64,000 nucleotides of DNA from Bryoerythrophyllum caledonicum (taxonomy: Eukaryota; Streptophyta; Bryopsida; Pottiales; Pottiaceae). The stretch covers positions 18,139,406 to 18,203,405 of the forward strand of contig OZ020514.1 in assembly GCA_963971425.1 (NCBI GenBank), read 5' to 3'. Shown here in pieces: positions 47,660 to 59,225 of this stretch. The position numbers were made by a program, and so were the translations under genes. A model generated the notes under the pieces. It saw nothing but the letters and a program-made list of their open reading frames with translations, was not told the origin of the DNA and searched no databases. The stretch's first letter is position 1; the number at the start of each line of letters is the position of its first letter.

Positions 47660-47805
47660 CATGGCGGCCATCTGGGACAACTCGAAGAGGCAGAGAATCC
47701 AGCTCTTGCTCATGGGCACACGGTTATGTCCTATCTCTTTGTGTTCGAAGGACCCATGGTTGCCACCAAAATTAAGGAGGTCTTATTGTAAAGGTTGTGA
47801 ACAAA

Positions 47806-49629
47806 TCACACCTTGTACTCTTTGCAATGGTTGCCCGACGTTCGCGTGGGGAAATCCTCGCCATTAAGGGTTTGGAGTTGAACGGAGTTGTTGGGGAAGA
47901 CCTCTTTCACGAGATATGGCCCCAACCACAAGGCATCAAACTTGCCAGGGAAATCCAGTCTCCTCGCATCTTGGAGGAGGACTAGCATGCCTGGTTGTAA
48001 CGATCGAGCCTTGTTTCATTTGTCGAAGGCGATCTTCCTTTGACGTTGGATGGCTTCCATGTTCTGGGCGCTCCATCGGCGCATCTCATCAAGCTCCTCC
48101 AATCGTTCTAATCGATTGGCTAAGGACGTGGCCATGGACCACCGTTCGGTCACGGCAACTCGTAGGGAAGGAATCTTGAACTCTATTGGCAAAATGGCTT
48201 CAATGCCATACACCAACGAGAAGGGAGTAGCATGGGTGGTTACCTTGAAGGTGGTTCGGTAAGCCCATAATGCGGCGGGGAGTTTAGTGTCCCAATCCCT
48301 CTTGGAATCGGTGACCGTCTTCCTCAAAATATTCACGAGGGTTTGGTTGACCCGCTCGGTGTGACCATTGGTTTGAGGGTGATAAGGGGTGGTCTTACGA
48401 TGGTTGATCTTGAACCGGGTGGTCATGGCTTCGATCATCTCGTTCAAAAAATGTTTCCCCCTATCACTAATGAGGATTTTGGGACAACCAAACCTGGTAA
48501 TGATTTGTTCGAACAAAAACTTGGCCGCATGATTAGCATCATTGGTTTTCACGGCTCGAGCCTCGGCCCACTTGGTGAGATATTCGGTTGCTACCACAAT
48601 GTACTTCATTCCACTAGAAGAGCTAGGGTGCACCTCCCCCACGTAGTCAATACCCCACTTCTCAAATGGGACCAAGGGCAAGGATACCCGTAGTGGCATG
48701 CTCATTCGAAGGTCATTTCGGGCATACCGTTGACAAGTGTCGCATTGCTTGGTGTACTCATGGGCGTCTTGGAACAATGTGGGCCAAAAGTAACCCGCGC
48801 GAAGGACTTTTTGGACCGACAAGGTCCCAGAGAAGTGCCCTCCACACGCGCTGTCATGGCAGGCCGAGAGGATTGTGGGGATTTCCACGGACGTCACACA
48901 TCGACGTAGCATGCCGTCAACCCCACGACGGTACAATTTGCCTCCTACGATGGTAAAGTGGCGGCTATGGAGGCGAACCTTCCTACGCTCGTTTTTGGAC
49001 AATGAGTCCGATAGAAGGTGGGTGGTAAGGAATTCGGCCACCAAATTATACCATGAGGGAATGGAGGATACTTTAAACAAGTCCTCGTCTATCAAGGCTT
49101 CATCAATGGGGACTACACCGGTTTCCTCTGAGAGCCGTGAGAGGTGATCCCCTTGAAGGTGCATCTGTCCCGGGCGGTATTCAATCGTGTAGTCAAACTC
49201 CTCTAAAAGTAAGACCCACCTCGCTAAACGACCACTCAAGTCCGCCTTGTTGACAAGGTACTTGATGGCCATGTGATCCACGTAGAACACTACGGGGTTG
49301 GGTAACAAGTAGTGGCGGAATTTTTTGACCGAAAAGACCATTGCCAAACATTCACGTTCGGTGGTGGTATAGTTCTTTTCGGCAGGGTTTAATTGCCTAC
49401 TTGCAAAGGCAATGGGGTGGTCCTTGCCATTAAGGCCCGCCGGTTGGCACAAGGTGCTCCCTACTGCCACCACCAAGGCATCCCAAAAGATGTGGAAAGG
49501 CAACTCCCAATTTGGGGGCCTACAAACCGGGTAGGTGGTTAATTCCTTCTTCAAAACTTCGAAGGCTTCTTGGCAACTTGGGGTCCATTCAAACCTCACG
49601 CTCTTTTGGATGAGCCTAGTGATAGGCAT
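47806..49629 (-). pseudogene. Gypsy RNase H and integrase part of pol
   Basis: RNase H comes first (FHIFWDALVVAVGSTLCQPA, then YTTTERECLAMVFSVKKFRH, then GDHLSRL). The integrase zinc-binding H-H-C-C follows (HDSACGGHFSG...CDTCQR), and then the catalytic core with D in GIDYVGE, D in ISDRGKHF and E in HTERVNQ (the DDE triad, all present). A single in-frame TGA at 48016 precedes a C-terminal SH3-like tail (LGPYLVKEVFPNNSVQLQTL). The reading frame differs from the RT part because of a C-run near 49712-49718. Integrase inserts the cDNA; RNase H removes template RNA. Confidence 0.9.
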
Positions 49630-49679
49630 GGCCTTTGTGGCATAGTCATGGATAACCTCTCTATACCACCCTATATGCC

Positions 49680-50579
49680 CTAGGGTTTTTTGTATCTCTT
49701 TGACATTTGTGGGGGGTGTAACTCCACAATAACCTTCACCTTGTAAGGGTCCGGCTCTCTACCCTCCTTCGAGACCACGAATCCTAGTAAGACCCCATTT
49801 TCTACGGCAAGGAAGATCTTCTCGGGGTTGAGAGCGATGCTGGTGCGCCTACATTGCTCAAAGCTTTGCCTCAGACATGCTAGGTGCTTGTCCTTCGTGG
49901 ACTGGGTGCTAAAATCATCAATGAACACCATCATTGATTTGTGCAAGAGGTCTGAGAAGGCATAGGTCATGGCCCTCTAGAATGCGGAAGGGGCATTGCA
50001 AAGCCCAAAAGGCATGACCAAATAAATGAATATACCCCACGGGGTAGTGAAGGCGGTCTTGTGATAGTCCTCGGGGGCAATGGAGATTTGATTGTAGCCC
50101 GAGTAGCCATCCATAAACGTGTAAAGCTCATGACCACCTACCTCCTCTAAAATGGTGTTGATAAATGGCAAGGGGAAGTGGTCTTTTTGGGTGTGGTGGT
50201 TGAATTTCCTATAGTCAATGCACACCCGTAGCTTACATTTTTTCTTTTTAACCAAGACCATGGAGGAGACTCAATCGGACATCTCCACGGGTTTAATGAA
50301 CCCCGCTTGGAGTAGCTTTCTCAACTCTACCTTGACAATGAGCTGTAGGTTGGGATTCATGCGCCGCTCTTTTTGTTTGATGGGAATAGTGCCCGTGAGA
50401 AGGGGAATGTGATGTTGTGTCACCGCCGTGGAAATACCCTTGAGGTCTTTGTATGACCATGCAAAAATGTCCCGAAACTCGACCACTAGTAACTTGTACT
50501 TCACCATCTCTTCCTCGGTCAATCCAACACCCACCTTTATACTACGCTCTTCTTCCTCCTCATGAGAGACTACCATCAA
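49680..50579 (-). pseudogene. Gypsy reverse transcriptase part of pol
   Basis: CIDYRKFNHHTQKDHFPLPF, FMDGYSGYNQI, MPFGLCNAPSAF and MMVFIDDFST are the conserved RT blocks. FIDD keeps both catalytic aspartates. In-frame TGA at 50271 and TAG at about 49971 interrupt an otherwise constant frame. A frameshift at the C-run near 49715 separates it from RNase H; in the other frame the protein continues as NVKEIQKTLGHIGWYREVIH. Confidence 0.9.
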
Positions 50580-50831
50580 CTTCCAATCATCATGATGTAC
50601 GTGTGGTTGTTGAATAGGTCCTTTATACCAGTCATTTGGAACTTGGGGGTACGTTGCCCCCTAACCGCTAGCTAGAATACCGGTGGATGTCCTCCTAAAG
50701 TGGAGAGATAGGTTGAGAGGGCCCTCATCGATTAACACCTCTAACTCCATCCCTTGTGTGCCTTCGATATCCACTCCGAACACTGCTGCGGGTTCTAGGT
50801 CATCCAGGAGGGGAACCAAGCCCACATCCAT

Positions 50832-51554
50832 CTAGGTCTCCACTTCAATCATCTCACTATCCACGAAATGCACGGACATATCTTCATCCGCGCTTGAGGT
50901 GGGGTGTTCTCTCAACCACTCTACAAATTCACCGCTGGGGACCCACTCATAAAGATCCGGTCGCATGCTCTTGAATGGCATCACGTGGGCCTTCGAGGGT
51001 TGGGCTCGATCCACCGCCTTGTGGGGCGCAAACCACACCCTTTTGGGAGGCTCCTTTGTTAGAACCTCTTGTAATTCATCCTCCGACGAGCCCATGCAAC
51101 CGTGGCATAGTCCTAGCCTACTTGGTTGGATATGGACCGTAATAGAGTTCTCTGGTGGACCATAGGTGATGTTTGGGTTTAGTCCTCCCCATTCTACCGT
51201 GGCATTGGCAATTCGTAACCAAGGCCTACCTAGTAGCAAGGGATATGCCTCCTTATTGGAGTGCATTCGAATGACTTGGAAGGTGAGGGAATACTCTATT
51301 CCCCCCGTGGTCACTTTACAACCACTAATTTGGCCTAACGGGGCCTCCAAGCTTTGATTAGCCATGTTGATGATGTACGGTGAAGGTTCCGTGATGTCTA
51401 GGCCTAGCTTCTCCATGGTTGAGAGGGGCATAATGTTCAAACCACTACCACCGTCCACTAGTACATTGGGTACCACCTTGTCCACAATTGAAACCTCGAT
51501 TTGAACCGCCTTGACCTCGATATTGGGGTGTGCAGTTTTAACACGAGCTGCCAA
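50832..51554 (-). CDS. Gypsy aspartic protease
   Basis: VLVDGGSGLNIMPLSTMEKL carries the D-G/S-G-S retropepsin active site, and AYPLLLGRPWL is the hydrophobic-hydrophobic-G motif near the C-terminus. An intact 240-codon frame lies between gag and RT. The C-terminal third, acidic and Trp-rich (DLYEWVPSGEFVEWLREH), has no clear assignment. Confidence 0.85.
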   Translation of the reverse strand: MAARVKTAHPNIEVKAVQIEVSIVDKVVPNVLVDGGSGLNIMPLSTMEKLGLDITEPSPYIINMANQSLEAPLGQISGCKVTTGGIEYSLTFQVIRMHSNKEAYPLLLGRPWLRIANATVEWGGLNPNITYGPPENSITVHIQPSRLGLCHGCMGSSEDELQEVLTKEPPKRVWFAPHKAVDRAQPSKAHVMPFKSMRPDLYEWVPSGEFVEWLREHPTSSADEDMSVHFVDSEMIEVET

Positions 51555-51569
51555 CCTAACCCTTGCCTT

Positions 51570-52036
51570 AGGCCTTCATTTCACTGGGGTGCCCGACCTA
51601 AGGACCTTCCTCATGGGTGGTGATACCTCTAATAGTTGGGCTATGGTGATGTCCGCCTTGAGGCGACTCAAATCCGCCAATAAATTGTAAGGCCCTTCTC
51701 CCACGTGTTCCTCGACACGCCGAAATGTGTTTACCTCGGGACTAGGGAGTGGTGGACCCTCCTATGGTCCTTGGAGGGTGGACAAGGGTATTCGAGACCT
51801 AGGTGTCTCATGGGAGGACCTTAAGTTGGCTCGTTTAGTGCCTTCCACCGCCTCCTTGGTGGTATCGTTTAGGTCAGAGAAGTGAGGTGAATCCTCCTTT
51901 GAGGTCTCACCTTCCTCTGGTATGGGTGGAGGCGGACTCGAGTACCTAGGCTCCCGCCGGTTAGACTGAGTCTGGACTGCCAATGTGGGTAACTCACAAG
52001 TTTTTGCTTCCTTGTTTGTGCTCACCTCGTGGAAAA
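51570..52036 (-). other. Gag-protease linker region
   Basis: Pro/Ser-rich frames (RREPRYSSPPPPIPEEGE) continue from gag at 52220 down to 51762. The stretch 51570-51760 has a broken coding signal. Confidence 0.5.
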
Positions 52037-53877
52037 CTACATTGAGCTCAGTGAGGGAAGGGTTGTGGGTGGACACGATTTCACTTGACATGGTGACATA
52101 ACACACATCTTGTCGGCCTTGGTTTTGGTTGCCCCCGGGGTTTTGTCCTTGGTTTTGTTGGCCCCCGTGGATTTGTCCTTGGCTAATAGGGATGTAACCG
52201 GCCTTGGTATTAATCCCCATTGGAGGAGTGTGATTTTGGCGATTATTGTTGTAGTCGTAGTAGAGACTAGGCGGCCAAGGGTATTATCGGAGGTGGGATT
52301 ACGTGCACCTCTCAAATGGTCTTGGGCTTGTTGAGGGTAGTTCCCTGGTGGAAAGGGCATGGGAATTACCTTGTCCGGTCTATGACATACTTGGGTAGGG
52401 TGATTACCCCCACAGTTACCACATACTACTCTACTTTCGACCCAACATTGCCCCGGTGCGTGTCTCTTGCCACACGTGTGATGGATTTCATATCGTGGTC
52501 TCGGAGGTCCCCCATAACCTTGGCTTGGAGATGCATAGCCTTGCGGTACGTAGCTAGTTACCGCCGGCGGTTGGTTCCTATGGGGAGGCACATACGGAGG
52601 TTGAGTGGCTTGGTGTTAGGGTGCTGCCACTGGAGTGGTGCAAAAAGGGCTGGTGTGGCCTGGTTGACCATATTGAGTATACCATAGGCCCGAAGCATGT
52701 CTACCGGACTCTATGGGTGGAGGTGTGGGGTTAGGGACTTGGTTTTTAATCAACAAAGCCATTTGGTCTTGCATGGCCTTGATTTCTTGAGCTAATTGAT
52801 CCTGGAAGCCTTGTTGACCTTGGAGGATTTTGTTCTTCATTTCCTCCTTCCATGTGCCCCGCTCTCCATGATAGGTGAGCTCAGGAAGAGCTACTGGTGG
52901 CCTAACGTCCAAGGGTGGAGCATAGTAGTTCCATGTAGGAACTTCTGCACCCGTGGATCCTTGGTTAGGTTCTAGGACTGGTCCCTTGCCTTTGGCATGG
53001 ATGGGCATGAAACTAGGAATATGGTGATCTTCCTTTCTCCACATGCGCTCTAGGTCTCGATCAACTTGCTCTATTAGCCTAGCTTGTGCCTTGGCCTCGT
53101 CTAACGATGCGGGGCGGACCTTCAAAATCTCCCTAATGGTTCCCTCATTGTTGAACCCTTGGATAAAGAATTGGGTTAAGGTATCATTGGTGAGGAGGTT
53201 TCCCACGAATCTTGTAACCACCAGGTCGAATCTCCTAATGTATGTCGTGATATCCTCCCCTGGACCTTAGCGTAGCGCGGAAAGGGCTGTGAGGGCATTA
53301 CTTTGACCGACTTCGGGTCTAAAGTGCTCCAAAAAGGCCCTCATGAGGCTATCCCAATCCTGAAAGGTGTCGGGGGGTGGTTCTTATACCACTCGTAAGC
53401 GGCATCCTTCAAGGTACACGAGAACCACACTAGGAAATACCCGGTGTTGGTGATGAGGCAAGTAGTGAGGAGCTCTAGAAACCGTTCCACGTGTGCGGAG
53501 GGGTCTTCATCCTTGGTTTCTCTAAGTGTTGGCAAGTTGGGTGGCATAGGCGCCACTTGCAAGCCCTCGGGTACTACGATTGGTAAACCCCTTGGCTGAA
53601 CCAAGGGGTTGATGGGAGGCCGAACCGGGGGTGGTCCTCCAGAGGCCATGGTTGGGGCTGAGGTGGTGCCTCGTGGACTAGTGGTGTTGGTGGTGTTTAC
53701 CGGGTCTAATGAAAGGAAAGGAAAAGATGGGGGAAAAGGAAGGGGAGGAGCTGGGAGAGCCTCTAGCTGAACCTCTAAGAATCCTTCCGCCGTGTCCTCG
53801 GTGAGTTCCCTAGACCTACTCCTTCGTTTCCACGGTGGTGTGAGGAAAGGTCTTTGGGACCTTGTGGCATGGGACAT
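52037..53877 (-). pseudogene. Gypsy gag polyprotein
   Basis: Begins at ATG 53877 (MSHATRSQRPFLTPP), with a basic, Pro-rich N-terminus. The capsid-like retrotrans_gag domain follows (DPSAHVERFLELL, SCTLKDAAYEWYKNHPP near 53400; TRFVGNLLTNDTLTQFFIQG after a break at about 53260-53340). A Gln/Pro-rich region then leads to CGNCGGNHPTQVC, a CCHC-like zinc knuckle, near 52420. Breaks at about 53340 and 52613. Gag forms the particle and binds element RNA. Confidence 0.85.
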
Positions 53878-55353
53878 CTATTCTAAGGTCCAAAGGTAAG
53901 GTCTTGTCGTTCGTTGATTGTAGTCATGTCCCCCAAAAGGTTTTCCGTTCAAGGTTTGAGGGTCATGGGTGGATCTACACAAAGCACGGCCTATCTCAAA
54001 CGATGAGTGGGTGTTTTCAACACTCCTACTCCCAATACTATCACGAGGATGGACTGACTCAAGACGAAGACCAGAGTTTTTAATTGTGGAGTTTTAGCTC
54101 GATGAAGCCGCCGAAGAATCCTATTAAGGACTACCCTTCAAGGGTAAACGACAAAAGGCTAACCGAATTGAGGAATGTCTCCACGAGCATCACCCCGTTG
54201 GAAAGCTGTTCCCCAATTGGCGCCACACGGTACAAATCCTTACTGTGGGGCTGACCTAGACCTCAACTTGATAAAGGTAGGGTTCCTCGATATCTTCGGT
54301 ATCCCCCTTCCACCTTTTACCACTTGAGCTAGGCATTACCCACTAGGAGGAAAACAACACAATCACGGAACGGCATACAACAATGTGTGTAGAACAATGT
54401 TATCATCGTGAAGAAGACATACCTTGATGCATCTCCAGCCACCCTGTCACCATTAGTTGAAAACGACCGTGGACCTAATCGCACTCTAACGATTCTACGG
54501 CCAACCGATTTAGAATCATGCAATGTTTTAGAGGGGGGAGAACTTACCTTTTAGCAACTCCAGCCACTCCACATGTTAGCACAAGGTTCGTTGCAAGCAA
54601 TTCGTGGTTGGCCAACCCTAGAGTTTCTAAGGCAATTGTTCCACACGGCTCAAGTGGGGAATCAAGGTTTTCTTAACCCTAATGTGGTCACCTCATCCAA
54701 TTAACCCTATTTAACTATTCGCGGTCCTAAGAGAAGGTGTAGGGCACATACCGTATGCAGCGCTCCTTCCAATCAACACCCCTACGTCTTGGATACATCC
54801 ACGACTCCAACTCCCCTCCAAGGTGGCTCATTTACACATACATACCATTAACTTGCAACATTTGATTCAACCATTCAATTCACACCAAGTTGTTTTTACC
54901 TTGGTGGTTAGTCTAGCGCGGGGGATAGGAAGGGGCGCCCTTGTCCCATACCCGGGCTCATGCACCCTTCCCCTTCGACCTAGGAGCTCACTGGAAATCC
55001 TTGTGGATTTCCGTGGGAGGGCCTCAACCTTTCACCCCTAGGCCCCTCGCTCAACTCAAGCCACAAGCCTAGAAGGGGATCCCTCCAACACAAGGTGCTT
55101 CGTGGTTGGAAGGTCGAGAAACCACACTCCCTTCTAGACCCCCACCTTTAAACACAACTCGGTATTCAAGCATTCACAACACTTCCAAACATTCACAAGG
55201 CATTCACAACCCAACAATCACTCAACCATACATGAGCAAGTTGGGCACTTACCTCAAGCTACCCCATGCTGCTCCATACACCATAAGGCTATTAGCGTTT
55301 GTACCTACATTCAACGATAGAATGATTAACACAATCAAACCATGAACACGCCT
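53878..55353 (-). other. Internal leader between primer-binding site and gag
   Basis: About 1.5 kb of non-coding sequence with short spurious ORFs. A leader of this kind normally carries packaging signals; none can be pinpointed here. Confidence 0.5.
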
Positions 55354-55372
55354 CCTCCCGGCAGACGCACCA
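55354..55372 (-). promoter_or_regulatory. Primer-binding site
   Basis: On the minus strand, TGGTGCGTCTGCCGGGAGG starts three bases inside the 5' LTR edge. It resembles the plant TGGCGCCGTTGCCGGGGA site complementary to a tRNA 3' end (probably tRNA-Asp), with several mismatches. Confidence 0.7.
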
Positions 55373-55375
55373 AAA

Positions 55376-58300
55376 TGTGAGCCAAATAAACCACCCCCTA
55401 ACGGGTGGCTTATCTTGAACACAAGACCCTAAGTGTGGGATGCAGCCCCTTGTTCAAACACCCTTCAACCATTCATACAAGCACGGTGACCCAAGGTGTG
55501 GTCACTCAAGAAGGTTCATTAATGATTAGTGTTGTGATGGCTAGATTCAGCCTTAAATTAAACCCAACTTTTAAACAAGCATAAGTTCCACCTCAAAGCT
55601 CGGTTTTCAACGTTTTAAAGCTCAATTAGGTTCAATTCCACCTTGTGAACTTGACTAGAACCTCAACAACCAATTCCAGAATTAAGTGCGACCCTGACGG
55701 CAGTGGCCAGCAGACAGGTTTCTTCTTATTATTCCCAAAGTTTAATTCTTCATTATCTTCGTGGTTATGACTCCGTTTTCTATGTTTGTTTTTTGTATTC
55801 TTATTAGTTTTTCTTGCTTAACACGATGGCAGCCTTCAATTAACCGTTTGACTAAATCCTGGACCCACGGCCAACGACCAGCAGTGTACACTTAACATAT
55901 GCGTTTATTCAAGATCATGCACCACACATTCACGTGTACACCTCATACATTTGCACAAGTGATCCTATTCGAAACTTACACCATGCGTGAGCCTCCAGCT
56001 GCGTTCACTTACTACTGACGATTAAACTGATTGTTGGGTTGAACATATAGCAAACCCTAATCCTAATAAAAAATTGGCAGCGCTTCCGCGTGATTTCTAT
56101 ATTTAAAAAATTAGGGTTCTTATCATGCACGAGGATTTGTTCACTAGTCCAAGGGAGAGGAGAGGCTCCCTGATTTAGTTCGGTTCACCCTCCATCCTTA
56201 GCCGTCAAACTTCAGCTCCAGCTCGTATGATCCTGACCCTGTTGTTCGTCATGCTTGTTCCAGCTCTTGTGATCTTGCTCGTGATTTGGCGTTCTAGTGC
56301 TTGCTCCAGCTCGTGTGATCTTGCTCGTGATTCGGCCTTCTTGTGCTTACTCCAGCTCGTGTGATCTTGCTCGTGATTCGGCGTTCTTGTGCTTACTCCA
56401 GCTCGTGTGATCTTGCTCGTGATTCGGCGTTCTTATTCATCGTGCTTACTCCAGCTCGTGATCTTCACCCTCTTATTCGTCGTGCTTGCTCCAGCTCTTG
56501 TGATCTTGCTCGTGATTCGGCCTTCTTGTGCTCAGCTCCAGCTCTTGTGATCTTCACCCTGTTGTTCGTTGTGCTTGCTCCAGCTCTTGTGATCTTGCTC
56601 GTGATGCGGCGTTCTTGTGCTTGCTCCAGCTCGTGTGATCTTGCTCGTGATCCGGCCTTCTTGTGCTTACTCCAACTCGTGATCTTCACCTTCTTGTTCG
56701 TCGTGCTTGCTCCAGCTCTTATGATCTTGCTCGTAATTCGGCGTTCTTGTGCTTGCTCCAGCTCATGTGATCTTGCTCGTGATTCGGCCGTCTTGTGCTT
56801 ACTCCAGCTCGTGTGATCTTGCTCGTGATTCGGCGTTCTTGTTCGTCGTGCTTACTCCAGCTCGTGATCTTCACCCTCTTGTTCGTCGTGCTTGCTCCAG
56901 CTCTTGTGATCTTGCTCGTGATTCGGCCTTCTTGTGCTCAGCTCCAGCTCTCGTGATCTTCACCCTGTTGTTCGTTGTGCTTGCTCCAGCTCTCGTGATC
57001 TTGCTCGTGATGCGGCGTTCTTGTGCTTGCTCCAGCTCGTGTGATCTTGCTCGTGATCCGGCCTTCTTGTGCTTACTCCAGCTCGTGGTCTTCACCCTCT
57101 TGTTCGTCGTGCTTGCTCCAGCTTTTGTGATCTTACTCGTGATTCGGCCTTCTTGTGCTCAGCTCCAGCTCTCGTGATCTTCACCCTGTTGTTCGTCGTG
57201 TTTGCTCCAGCTCTTGTGATCTTGCTCGTGATTCGGCGTTCTTGTGCTTGCTCCAGCTCGTGTGATCTTGCTCGTAATCCGGCCTTCTTGTGCTTACTCC
57301 AGCTCATGATCTTCACCCTCTTGTTCGCCGTGCTTGCTCCAGCTCTTGTGATCCTGCTCGTGATTCGGTGTTCTTGTGCTTGCTCCAGCTCTCGTGATAC
57401 TGCTTGTGATTCGGCGTTTTTGTGCTTGCTCCAGCTCTCGTGATCTTGCTCGTGATTCGGCGTTCTTGTTCGTCGCTCACCTTCGCTCTCGCTCTAGTGA
57501 TTCAGCATGTGCTCCTAACCTAATTTCTCTCCTGTTCGTGGCCGGGGCTTCCGGCTCTCTCTCAGTTTCTCAGTCTCTCTCCCTGTTCTCTCTTCTCACC
57601 ACATTCCTCGCACACTAGCGAATGAGCCTCTCCAGGGGATAATCCCCCCAAGCCTTTGCTCTCTTTGCGTTCCCAAGGATGTTCCCCGCCGCCTTTTCCA
57701 CCTTCCATTAATGACTTTCCTCTTAAAACAACTATTAACCTATGACTACCTATCTTCGTGCCTCTCTTGCATTAATAAAAGTGGGTGTCCCACTAACCAA
57801 GGAATATCTAAATCTCCTACTTTAATTTCATGCCACATGGAGTGCGCATGATCTCCAATTAGTGAGCTATTAAGCTAATTCCAAGGATGCTAAATCTAAT
57901 TAATCTACCTAGATTGAATTCCCCTTGCTTGGGGTAATTCCAAATTTTACCTAGTAATTGGTGAGGGGTTTGCCCAAGCCTTTTGGACCTTTTTAACTAC
58001 TTTTTTAAGGGCTTTTTAAGCCTTCTTCTTTTTTCCTTCCTCTCACCATCATTTCTCTTCTTCTCCTAATTTTTTCTTTCGTGATTTCCTCATCGTGGCC
58101 AATTGCCGTCCATGACTCGGTAGGAGGTAAATTCTTCTCCACCACTTCTATTTCTACTTCTTTTCTATTGTTTTGTTTTTTCTACCTTTTCTCATTTTTT
58201 CCTTTCTATTTATTTTTTGGTTAACTTCATAAAATTCTTGGTTGCCACAATGTGGCTTCTAATTAAAGAATTAGCGCATGGAAAGGCTATTTAGCCATCT

Positions 58301-58413
58301 TGATCAAAATCCATGAACTAACCAATGGGATAACCTATTCCCATTACTTTGTTAACCTTAATGGAAACAATGCGTGGTCCATTCGTCACCGTGAGCCGTT
58401 TTTGCGGCTCACA
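55376..58413 (-). repeat. 5' LTR of the gypsy element
   Basis: Runs from TGTGAGCC to GGCTCACA, 3038 bp. It holds the empty site of the 44413 insertion (56115-56118). LTR length is dominated by the tandem array. Confidence 0.9.
56215..57480. repeat. Tandem repeats in the 5' LTR
   Basis: The same TTGCTCCAGCTCGTGTGATC-type units as in the other LTR, with a different order of variants. The two arrays have therefore changed since insertion or during reverse transcription. Confidence 0.9.
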
Positions 58414-58960
58414 CCCGGACTGGTTTCTGATACCCGATTTGGACTCTGATATCCCATTTGGATCTGGATACCCGGTAGTTGGTGCATATCCGAAGAGTGA
58501 GGAGAGTACCTGGCTGTGAGGGATTATATCCGAATGTGCTGATGATACCCGGATGATGCTACTGATAGACGGATGAGCTATTTATACCTGGTTGCTAGGA
58601 ACATACCTGGTTCTGTTATTGATGCCCTGGTCAGGTTTTGATACCTATACCGAAGTCAGAGTTTGATATCCGGGATGTCGGGTTGATGACCTGCAGTCGG
58701 ATTGATAACCTGTAGTGTGGATAGGTCACCTGGAGTGTGGGTTGATACACTATATAGAGTTTGATAATCGGGATGTCGGGTTGATGACCTGCAGTCGGGT
58801 CGATAACCTGTAGTGTGGATTGATAACCCAGAGTGGGACTGATAACCGATAGGGAGGGTGATACCCGCATGGTAGTAGGTACCCGTATTTGTGCACGTTA
58901 CCCAGTTTTGCTATTGATACGCTGCTACAGCTCGTCACCCGTAGCTCTTATTCGTATACG
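58414..58960. repeat. Degenerate GATACCCGG array, right part
   Basis: Continues the array at 43320-43669: GATACCCGG, GATAACCTG and TGATGACCTG units about 20-30 bp apart. A roughly 125-bp internal duplication occurs (TTGATGACCTGCAGTCGG at 58682 and 58779). Confidence 0.75.
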
Positions 58961-59225
58961 ACAAGTGGGGTATCCACATCATATGGTATACGGTTCGCAT
59001 GGTATTCGCATTGAGACCGTATCTGTGGTTGGCATACTTGTACGAGGTTTAAGAAGGGCTTTTATGTGAGATCACCCGAGGATCAAAATTGAATTTGAGG
59101 AGGTTGAGAGTTGATTGCACACTCATAGCGCCTAGTAGGGGGTAAGTGGACGCTTGAAAGCTTGCGGGGACTCTACTAAAATGGTTTGAGGGTTTCAAGG
59201 ATATTGGAGACTTAAGTTATGGACC

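Larger units (their letters stand above)
43670..58413 (-). mobile_element. Ty3/gypsy LTR retrotransposon, 14.7 kb, minus orientation
   Basis: The ends are TGTGAGCC (43670) and GGCTCACA (58406-58413), flanked by a perfect 5-bp duplication CCCGG (43665-43669 and 58414-58418). Gag, protease, RT, RNase H and integrase read right to left, so the right LTR is the 5' one. A primer-binding site adjoins it. No clear polypurine tract precedes the 3' LTR near 47660. The protein order PR-RT-RH-INT and integrase type place it in Ty3/gypsy; no chromodomain is visible. Pol has several stops and one homopolymer frameshift, so this copy is probably non-autonomous. The LTRs are very alike apart from one insertion and repeat-array differences, suggesting a young insertion. 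Confidence 0.92.
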
